Source: Karstenula rhodostoma CBS 690.94
Taxonomy: Eukaryota > Ascomycota > Dothideomycetes > Pleosporales > Didymosphaeriaceae
Assembly: GCA_010093485.1 (NCBI GenBank)
Contig: MU001508.1
Coordinates: 882,051-946,050 of the forward strand
Reading direction: 5' to 3'
Length of the DNA stretch: 64,000 nt
The notes below the pieces were generated by a model. The model did not search any database and was not told the origin of the DNA. It saw nothing but the letters and a program-made list of their open reading frames with translations. A program made the translations under genes and the position numbers. Shown in pieces: positions 1 to 7,796 of this stretch; the first letter of the stretch is position 1; each line of letters starts with the position of its first letter.

Positions 1-90
1 CCGGCTGTCTCTGGCTGTCTCTGGCTGTCTCTGGCTGCCTCTGGCTGTCTCTGCCTGTCTCTGGCTGTCTCTGGCTGTCTCTGGCTGTCT
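1..90. repeat. 10-bp tandem repeat (CTGGCTGTCT)n
   Basis: Nine consecutive 10-bp units of CTGGCTGTCT with single-base variants (CCGGCTGTCT, CTGGCTGCCT, CTGCCTGTCT). The array reaches the first base, so it probably continues to the left. A 10-bp period does not preserve a reading frame, so it is unlikely to be coding. Confidence 0.95.
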
Positions 91-676
91 TCGGCGCAGG
101 CCATCGGTGTGGCTGCTCGGCAGGGCCGCATGGCTCGGTGCCCGCTTCGGAGTGGGCATTGGTCATGACGGCGGTGAGCTCACGCTGGAGCCCCGTGTTG
201 GCGACGAGATCAAGCAGTGACGACGCAGTTGGTGAAAAGGGACGGACCAATATTCGCGTCGTCGGCCCAAAGACTTTCCTGCAGCCGCGCCGTTGCAGCA
301 GCACTAGCCGCCGCTGCTGCCCTAGTGCTGGCCTTTCCGCGTGTTCCGACATAGAGCACGACGCCGCGAAAGACTGCGTGTCAGCAAGCATATACTAATC
401 CCTTGCGTCTCCACCTTTGCCCTCTTAGTCTTGTCTTGTTGCCCTACCTTTTTTTTTCTCTCATACTTTTACGTGGTCAATAACAACCAACTGTGCGGCA
501 GCTCCAACCAAGTGACAACACCACTTCCAGGGTACAGCTACCCTTGTTTACCCCACGGAAGATCGCGGCTGTTGCGCCACCGCTTGCTTTGGAATCCGCA
601 GAGGTCGCGTGCCCAAGAAGCAGCTGCCTTTTCGTCCGACCGCTCGCCAGCTCCTCACTTCTGCACATCTTCTATC
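91..676. other. Upstream region of the PAP2 gene
   Basis: No gene recognised. Pyrimidine-rich stretches including an eight-T run near 451 and CT-rich tracts are consistent with a fungal promoter and 5' leader for the gene starting at 677. A frame open from 341 extends the downstream protein but has no family-like sequence before Met at 677. Confidence 0.5.
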
Positions 677-2079
677 ATGGGTGTCGGAGCGTTTATGGAG
701 CCGCTGGTCGTCGTGACCCTGCTCTTCGGCGGCACATGGGTCAATCGAAACACAACGTACCGCGTCTTCGACCGTCGTAGAGATCACGCAAACTCGCGAT
801 CGACTTCGCCTGATGGTTCCGCCGAATCCGGCCGCTCCAGCCCACGCTCCAGCGCATCGCTGCTCGATGGCTACCGAGCATCTTCACCGTCGCTACTCGC
901 TGAGCAAGTACCATACTGGAGGAAACGCGAGGTACGGGTTCTTGGCTTCCGGAAAGAGGTGGTGTCGCCCAACACGCGGAGGTTCGAGGGCTACTTCTTG
1001 AGTCGGTTGCTGCAGAAGTTCCCATTCCTCGTCGAAGCATGGTATTGGGCGTTGATATACTGGGTCAGTATCTCCAGGCCACCACCACAACGAGCATGAA
1101 TACTTACTCCACGCAGGTGTACCAGCTCGGACGTGCTTTCACAGCTCTTACGCTCGTAGACGAGACCGTCGACGTAGCTCGCCAACATGCCCTAACCCTT
1201 ATCCACATTGAGCAGCGCTTCCATATCTTTCACGAACTCGATGTCCAACACTGGTTCCTGCAACATCCCTTCATCTTGCACTGGACCAACCGCATTTACT
1301 CCTTCATCCACATTCCAGGCACCATCCTCTTCCTCGTTTGGCTCTTCTACTACACCACCACCCGCAACCGCCTGGACCTCCCTCTCCCCAACAAGCCCCT
1401 GGGTGAAGCCGACGGCTCACCCGCCGGCCCCCGTCTCTTCGCCGCCCGCCGCCGCACCATGGCCGTCTGCAACCTCATCGCCTTCGTCGTCTTCACCCTG
1501 TGGCCGTGCATGCCACCCCGCCTCCTCTCGGACCCCAACGTCTCCGGCGACGTCGGCGAGGAAGCCCGCGCCTTCGGCTTCGTCGACACGGTCCACGGCA
1601 CCAAGGGCGAAAGCTCTGTTTGGACGCAAAACAAATTCTGCAACCAGTACGCCGCGATGCCCAGCCTGCACTTCGGATACGCCCTCCTCATCGGCCTGAC
1701 CATCTGCTCCATCCCGCTCGCGCCGCAGCACCACCGCGCCCGCTCGTTTCCCCTCCCGCTGCTCCGCGTCCGCGTACGCATGCCCGCCCCGCGCCGCCTC
1801 GCATGTCTCGCCATCGGCATCGCGTATCCCACCATCATCCTCGTCGCCATCGTCGCGACGGCAAACCATTTCATCCTCGACGCGGTGGCGGGCGCGTGCG
1901 TCTGCGGGCTTGCCTGGACGGGTAACCGCGTACTGCTGAATTTGCTCCCCGTGGAGGACTACTTCCTGTGGTGTGTGCGGATCCACAAGCCGGAGCGGCG
2001 GACGGTGCTGCTGGACGGCGAGGAAGAGGAGAGGTGGGGGAGTGAGACGGTACGAGGGAAGGGGGCGCTGTTCAATTAA
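677..2079 (+). CDS. PAP2-superfamily membrane protein (inositolphosphotransferase-like)
   Basis: Two exons, 677-1063 and 1117-2079, joined by a 53-bp intron (GTCAGT...GCAG), give 449 aa. The protein is multi-pass. The PAP2 signature is visible as MPSLHF near residue 308 and NHFxxDxxxG near residue 378, the second and third phosphatase motifs with their catalytic His and Asp. The spacing and the preceding FCNQYAAMPSLHFGY context resemble the fungal PAP2_3 group (Aur1/IPC-synthase-like and related phosphotransferases), which act on membrane lipids. The N-terminal ~100 residues are Ser/Arg-rich and probably cytosolic. Start chosen at 677 because a hydrophobic segment follows at once and upstream in-frame sequence is low-complexity. 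The exact substrate cannot be read from the sequence; a generic lipid phosphatase remains possible. Confidence 0.85.
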
Positions 2080-3690
2080 GCCCCAAGCCCTTGCTCTTGC
2101 ATGTCTAACATTCTTCTGTTTGGTAGGATTTCGCGGTATGACGGTGTTGTAATGGATGGACCGAAGTGGGAATGTTTGTGAACAATTGGAGCGGGGCTCA
2201 AGAGAAGAGAAGAGCAGAGCAGAGCAGAGCAGAGCATTGTTGGTGTTGACTTGCGTTGCATAAGCGCTTTTTTCTTTCTTGGTCCGAGATGGGCATACGA
2301 CATTTCTCGTTTTGAGCCGCCTCGCACCTCTCTATTTTTCTTCTTTTCGTCTATTCTTCTCGCACGGGATACCCATTGCAGATGGGATGGCTGTACGAAC
2401 GAAGCTCACGGAACCGGTCGCTGTACACACCTATGTATTCTTAGCATTGCTTCCCCACGCACGCTAATGCTGTAATGAACCTCTTTACTCACATGGTTCG
2501 AAGCGGAGTGTCATGCCTTGCTGTACGCCTCGTTGGATGAGGATGGCACGTCGCGAGAAGTGGAATGAGTGACCTCGACTGGGGAACCCGGATAGACGGT
2601 CGGATCTCCCTACTTGCTTATTTACCTCCCCCGTGGACGACGTACGATAGGCCCGCGCGTATAACCCGTAATCGACACCCAGCGCCCCGCACACCACACC
2701 TCGCCGTAGCCTCTCCCGCGTCGTCGACCTCCCACCTCACGCGGGTCTCGCAATAGCATCCTCATGCAGCGATTACCTAGGTAGTGGTTCCGTTTTTTCT
2801 TTCTTTCTGTATGCAGGGTCCAGCTAAGCTTTCGGGGTGGTGTCGGGATGGTGAGCCGAGGTGGGCCACTAGAGGGTGAGGATACCGAATTTGCCGGTTG
2901 CGTGGGTAGGCTGTGCGTGGGGGGGAGGTGGCTTGGGCTGGGGATGGGATGGGGTGGGGTGGCGCGTGTCTGGGTACGGTACGCGGATCGTGCGGTGGGA
3001 GGGTGCGTGTGTGGCGGGGGCACAGCGCGGGATGCAATGATGTGGTGTTTGTGTTGCAAGTTAGGGTGGAGTGGAGATGATAATGAGGTGGGAGTCTGTG
3101 CGCTATGGAAACTAGGATTTACGATGTGGGGTTTCGGCACGGCAGGATTACGAGGTGCAGTAGTGCTGGTGCGTTCGGGTGCGGTCGCGGGGTGAGGATG
3201 GGTCGCGTGTAGATTCTGGTAACGTCTGATGTGCGGTGTGATGGAAAGCAGGGGTGGAACTAAGGTGGGACTAGGGTTGGGTGACATCCCACTGGGACGA
3301 ACCGTGGGCATGCTCCCTCTATCTAGCAGCAAGTGGCCACCCGTATTGGTATCTTTGTTAAAGACACTGTTGCTGCGGCGCTTGCGGGCATGATACGAAT
3401 CGACTACTTGCGAAGAACTCTGAATCTCATCGGAAAGCTAAACACATCGAGATCAAGCACCATGTGTTGAGGAACCGTATTCAGGGACGCATACAGTAGA
3501 TTGAGAAAATACAGGGCTGTTACAACTCAACAGGTTATGAGCCCGGGTGCTGGTAGCAGGAATGAGAATGTGTGCACTGATAGATAGCTGAGAAGGGAAA
3601 TATTGAGAAAATTGACAGTGATAGAAACTGGTATCGTATGTAAGCTTGAATTGACTCCAATACTTGTAAAAGGTTGTGTACTAATCAATA
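2080..3690. other. Gene-free interval
   Basis: 3' flank of the PAP2 gene and strand-asymmetric G-rich sequence at about 2840-3200. The G/T-rich plus strand creates a long Pro/Thr/His-rich reading frame on the minus strand, which looks spurious. Nothing else recognised. Confidence 0.5.
2211..2235. repeat. (AGAGC)n microsatellite
   Basis: About five uninterrupted AGAGC units, preceded by AGAAG variants, 130 bp downstream of the PAP2 stop codon. Confidence 0.85.
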
Positions 3691-3696
3691 CACGGT

Positions 3697-3800
3697 TGCC
3701 CCGTCATCTACAGCGACAAAGACGCGCTTGTTGATCACTGCCGCGCCCACGAGCGTGATCCGAGGGGCCTGTATCAGTGTGCCTTGCAGAAGTTTCTTTC
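3697..3800 (+). pseudogene. C2H2 zinc-finger fragment (copy 1)
   Basis: The plus strand around 3710-3765 encodes a short stretch, SDKDALVDHCRAHERD, that closely matches SDKDALANHSRAHERD at about 5080-5120. It has the His-x3-His end of a C2H2 finger, but the upstream Cys pair is incomplete (CPVIYS instead of CPVVCS) and no open frame surrounds it. It reads as an isolated, decayed piece of the same gene family as the fragments at 4548-5130 and 52390-53400. Confidence 0.6.
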
Positions 3801-3865
3801 CACCTTCCATGGTTCAATGTTGATAGCTGGCCAATATTCTATAGATATATACACTATAGAGAGCT

Positions 3866-4030
3866 AGCCATTAGCGCTATCTTAGACGAAAACTGAGCGC
3901 TTGGTGGTGCTGTCTTAGATGAAGACTGAGCGCTTAGTGGCGCTGTCTTAGACGAAGATTGAGCACTTAGTGGCGCTGTCTTAGACGCTGTCTTAGACGA
4001 AGACTGAGCACTTAGTGGCGCTATCTTAGA
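3866..4030. repeat. 33-bp tandem repeat, about four copies
   Basis: Imperfect 33-bp units of the type CGCTGTCTTAGACGAAGACT followed by GAGCACTTAGTGG. One unit carries an extra 12 bp (CGCTGTCTTAGA). The period is exactly 11 codons, and the insertion is also a multiple of three, so one minus-strand frame stays open through the array and reads KTAPLSAQSSS repeats. The open frame is only 61 codons, so it is annotated as a repeat and not as a gene. Confidence 0.85.
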
Positions 4031-4547
4031 TATATGCAATATACCCTTTACTTCACTATCTAATATCCCCGCCTGAATACAACTGATATCGTATACTAGT
4101 CCCTAAGCTGACTATGTATCAACTCCAGTGGCTTGGTGGCGAAATGCTGTCGTGTGAGGCTCTCTTCTTATCCAGAGCAGGTACATGGCCGCTGCACGAC
4201 GTACGCCAATTCGGTTCTTATTTCCGCCTTGCCTACCATGCCTGCAGACCAGCGTGCCTAAAGGTGAGCTGCGTGACGACGGGAGAGCTTATGACTGTTA
4301 ATGAGCTGTGCCTTGACTTGACAAAGTAACATATTGTATACCAGCCAGCGGACAAACCCAGGCAGTCCCTCTAGCCAGCATGCCGAGAGTTACCTCACCC
4401 ACCGCCCAGCTGCATTGCGTTTACTTCTTACACTGGGCAGCCCATCGCTCACATGCCTTGCTCGTCATGGTACGTCTCTCTGCGAAGGACGCCCGGTCGT
4501 CTGCTGCGATTACTTCATACTTCAGTCCTGTCTCAGTTTGAGACGAC

Positions 4548-5130
4548 GTGCTGCGCGCTGTCAAACGTGTAAAGACTACAGCAGCAACCTCACCCGCTAC
4601 GACAGCTTCTTCCACCGCGACAGCTCCATCCATCGCGACAGCTTCGTCCACCGCGGTTTCGTCCACCGCGCCAGCTTCCACCGCGACTGCTTCAGCAGAT
4701 TCTCCACGTAGGTTATCAGAAGCTTGCTTTTCTTCGACGTGTCTAATAGTTGAGCAGCAATGCAGCCGCTACAGGCTGATGGTCCATACATTTGTCCTTT
4801 CCAAAACTGCCCGCAAAACGGACACGAGTACGCATCATAAGAGTCTCTCTCAGCACTGCCGTCTATCCCACCTTGGCAGGGTCAGCGATCCTAGCTCGCT
4901 ATTCCAGAATGGGACGCCCAAGATTCCATGTCAGCGAGGCTGCGGCACCCTCTTCTCCTCATACACGCAAGTCGTCGACCACGCGAAGCCCTCACGAGAG
5001 TGTAAAGCGCCAAACAGATTCAGAACATCCGCTGCCCGTGGAGTGGCCACACTGGCTGCCCAGTTGTATGCAGCGACAAGGACGCACTTGCTAACCACAG
5101 TCGCGCACACGAGCGTGATCTAAGGAGCCC
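4548..5130 (+). pseudogene. Decayed C2H2 zinc-finger gene (copy 2)
   Basis: Zinc-finger-like pieces are spread over different frames. A Ser/Thr/Ala-rich repeat stretch lies at 4606-4700 (STATA-type units). Near 4780 a piece reads CPFQNCPQNGHEY and is followed by a stop. Near 4930-5010 a piece reads PCQRGCGTLFSSYTQVVDHA and keeps Cys-x3-Cys and a His. Near 5060-5120 the piece CPVVCSDKDALANHSRAHE is a full Cys-x3-Cys...His-x3-His finger. Frameshifts and stops separate them, so no intact protein is possible. Fungal C2H2 proteins of this kind are usually nuclear regulators. It is related to the fragments at 3697-3800 and 52390-53400. Confidence 0.6.
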
Positions 5131-6170
5131 GTAATACTATGCTATAGGCTATAAGTAATTTTACTTATACATACATATGCTGGCGAACCATGAGGCAGAA
5201 TGTAATAATAGAGGTTCAGCCATTGAGGACGCTACCCTGCGTTGCATGCTAATCCCCTCCCTGATTCGTGCACTGTGTTACCCCGCGGTCCCTTCTTGCT
5301 CAAAAGTATAGCTGATGTATTGCATTGCAAGTCGTTACGCCATACATCATAAATGTATGGTTTGGCTTTCATTACGATGCTTGGCTATTGTAGCTCACCT
5401 CGCGGAAGGACCTGGCAGGGCATATGATGGAGGGCCCCGGTCTAGCTAGGATCATCACTCATACAATACAATACTTTGCATACCTATTCTGTATGACGCC
5501 GGCTCACATACCACGTTGGCCTGTAAACACTTCTTACTGAGAGAGAATGCCACGATCCTAGATTGGCAGCCCTCAATCAATCAAGCGATTCGTTCCTACT
5601 GCCCAGTCCTCGGGTGTATGTGCCGGCGAGCTAGCGTGCACTAGCTACAGGCGGGAAGAATTCCTGTCATATCCAATCGCTGTTGAGCATCGTCTTCCCT
5701 TTCATGCATCGCGCATACTTTGAAGGGGCGTAGACTACTATGTTGCCCATACATCAAATATGGGCACTCACAAATAAATCCAGGCAGTCGCTTCAATCAG
5801 TTCCTAAGCATGTGAGCAGCTTCTAAACTGCTGTGGGTTCTTTATCATAGAACGTGTCAAATGCACACTTACGGGTATATCCCATCTGTTAAACGGTGAC
5901 AGAAAGCTACACCTACAACTGGCTTTGTAGACGGACAATTAGGATTGATATGTGAGTTAGCGTAACCGTGTTCCGTAGGAGGAGTAATGTTCCTGTGGTT
6001 GGCAGTCAGCCTGGTAGGAGCGATCTCTTAGTGCTGTCCTACTCTTTCGTGCCCCACTTTCGCTTCCGGTGCCCCGCTCTCTCGCCCAGCGAGAATTCGC
6101 ACGACTTTATTCGTACTCAATTATTAGGTATCTATATGTTTTATTTCGTATTAAAATCATCAAATCACAT
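5131..6170. other. Gene-free interval
   Basis: No coding pattern, repeat or RNA gene recognised. Composition is near balanced with short AT-rich patches. Confidence 0.45.
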
Positions 6171-6313
6171 GGTGAGATGGGTACGTTCAACATCTTCGTC
6201 ATAATCAAACATCAACTAAGTTATCTACAGCCGAGCGGTTAAGGCGCCAGCTTCAGGATTATCTAATTCTGCTGGTCAGTTTACTGGCGTGGGTTCGAGT
6301 CCCACTCTCATCA
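6171..6313 (+). tRNA. tRNA-Leu(CAG) with a 12-nt canonical intron and a 50-nt GT-AG insert
   Basis: With 6181-6230 removed the locus gives a complete cloverleaf. The acceptor GGTGAGA (6171-6177) pairs with TCTCATC (6306-6312), seven pairs including one G-T, and the discriminator is A at 6313. The D stem is G6180 plus CC with GGC; the anticodon stem is CCAGC (6247-6251) with GCTGG (6271-6275); the anticodon is CAG at 6254-6256. A canonical intron after position 37 spans 6258-6269. The variable arm is CAGT/ACTG, as expected for Leu, and the T arm is GTGGG/CCCAC with loop TTCGAGT. The B box lies at 6292-6302. The A box (TGG+CCGAGCGG) is split by the insert. Without removing the insert, the 5' acceptor strand would be TTATCTA, which does not pair. 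Whether the RNA is made and matured cannot be seen; it may be a disrupted copy. Confidence 0.75.
6181..6230 (+). other. 50-nt GT-AG intron-like insertion inside the tRNA gene
   Basis: The segment starts GTACGTTC and ends TTATCTACAG, with an AACTAAG branch-like string 11 nt before the 3' end. Its length, donor hexamer and acceptor match protein-gene introns in this window; an intron of the seven-TM gene also starts GTACGTTC and ends CTACAG. It sits between tRNA positions 10 and 11, far from the only site used for introns in most eukaryotic tRNAs (37/38). Confidence 0.7.
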
Positions 6314-6322
6314 ACATCATCG

Positions 6323-6354
6323 GTTGAGCTCTTCGGAGCTCAGCAATACTTTTT
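6323..6354 (+). terminator. cUUCGg hairpin followed by T5 (putative Pol III end)
   Basis: Ten bases after the tRNA end, GTTGAGCTC (6323-6331) pairs with GAGCTCAGC (6336-6344) around a TTCG loop, giving the very stable C(UUCG)G tetraloop. TTTTT follows at 6350-6354, a normal RNA polymerase III stop. The hairpin would form in the tRNA 3' trailer. Confidence 0.65.
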
Positions 6355-6787
6355 GCTCTTTAGCAGCAGCTTTGGGAGTTAGGGAAGTCGCGATATTTTT
6401 GGAACATTGTGGATGAGCGAAGTCGGTTAGATCTGTGGTGACGGTGTGCAGCCAGTTTGGGAGCTATCGAATGTTACTTGAGCAGCATTTAGAATCACTA
6501 TACAGGTGGATGATGACGACATATGTGAGTTAGTTTATCTATGCTACCACTGCATGATGTGTTCGTGCTCCCAAGCTCATTGCGATACTCAGATATGTTC
6601 AAGGAATGCGGAGCTTGCCCACTTCGTCCCAGCTCAACCAACCTTCGCGCACTTGTTGCATACGCTCATCTGATGATACTCAAGTTGTTATGTGCATAGG
6701 AACAGCAGCGATTGTTGCTTCGTATCGCCAACTACTTGCGGTTGTAGAAGTGCTTCGGAAACAAAGGCTCATTTTCCTACGCGTCAC
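6355..6787. other. Gene-free interval
   Basis: 3' flank of the aldo-keto reductase gene and unassigned sequence; nothing recognised. Confidence 0.45.
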
Positions 6788-7796
6788 TTAATCACGGCTG
6801 ACCGTAGGATCCCACGCGCAGGACTCATATACCCCAGTGTCCAGACTCTTCATCTCTTCAGTGGAAAGCTCGAAGTCGTAGAGTTGTGCGTTCTCCTCGA
6901 TGCGTGACTTCGTTACCGATTTCGGCAGTGGTACAAAGCCCTACACAAGTATGAGTCTGTGCCTTCGTACTTTGAAAAAACGAGCTTACCATCTGCAGGC
7001 TCCAACGCAACAAGATCTGGCTTGTCGTCTTGTTGTGCTTCTTTGCGAGCGGCAGTAGGAGCGGGTCTTCCGCCTTTGTGGCGCGCACGATAGGGCTGTA
7101 GGCTTCCAGAATGACCCCTCTCTTGTTACACCAATCAACGATATCTTTCCTCGCAAGCCATGGGTGGAGTTCCACCTGATTGACGCTCAAGATGCCTCCT
7201 TTGCCCTTGCCCTCCTTCTCACCCGTGCTCTTGATGTACTCTTCAAGTTCGTCGAGGTGGTGTACGCCGTAGTTGCTTACGCCAATACTCCGGATCTTCC
7301 CGGCCTCAACACCTTCAACGAGCGCCTTCCAAGCACCAATGCGGTTGGTCTTGCCACCATACGGCGAGTGCAGGAGGTACAGGTCGACGTAGTCGAATCC
7401 GGTCGCTTCTAGGGAGTTATCCACGTGCTTCTTAGCATTTTCATAGTTCATGTCCTTCGGAGGTATCTTAGTGGTGAAGAAGATCTGTTCACGTGGGATC
7501 CCAGAGTTCTTGATGCCCTCGGCTGATGGTGCTTCATTGCGGTACGCTACTGCAGAGTCGACGTGGCGGTATCCGACTTCCAGGGCGTGCCCGACGACTT
7601 CTGCTGCAACATTCGCAGGAGTTTGGTACACGCCATATCCCAATACGGGGATCTCGTAGCCTGAAGGCATCCGGAGAGTGGACGTGAGCGAAAGCTTCGC
7701 CATGGTTGATGATGACGTGTGAAACGAACGGGATCTACTCTGGAACTGAGATTGTAGGAGAGAAAATCTTGACAGTGCTGTAGAGACCTTTCGCAT
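6788..7796 (-). CDS. Aldo-keto reductase
   Basis: Two exons on the minus strand, 7796-6990 and 6940-6788, with a 49-bp intron (GTAAGC...TGTAG), encode 319 aa. NAD(P)H-dependent carbonyl reductase of the AKR superfamily, a TIM barrel. The catalytic tetrad is visible: Asp80 and Tyr85 in VDSAVAYRNE, Lys110 in FFTTKIP and His143 in YLLHSP. The downstream SIGVSNYG and the C-terminal PLPKSV (second exon, NADP-binding) are also typical. The first 31 residues are Arg/Ser-rich without acids and look like a mitochondrial targeting peptide; a second in-frame Met at residue 32 (MAKLSL, position 7703) would give a cytosolic form of usual AKR length. Substrate unknown. It is isolated, with no close neighbour suggesting a pathway. 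Confidence 0.93.

Noticed and set aside
341..676. In-frame upstream extension of the PAP2 protein
   Set aside because: Low-complexity sequence in a pyrimidine-rich leader; a hydrophobic, family-like start occurs at 677.
2622..3332. 236-codon minus-strand frame rich in Pro, Thr and His
   Set aside because: Arises from strand-asymmetric G-rich DNA; no domain, no homology-like pattern, and poor start context.
6221..6227. TTATCTA as the 5' acceptor strand of the tRNA, making it a simple degenerate pseudogene
   Set aside because: Only one of seven bases pairs, whereas 6171-6177 pairs fully once the GT-AG segment is excluded.
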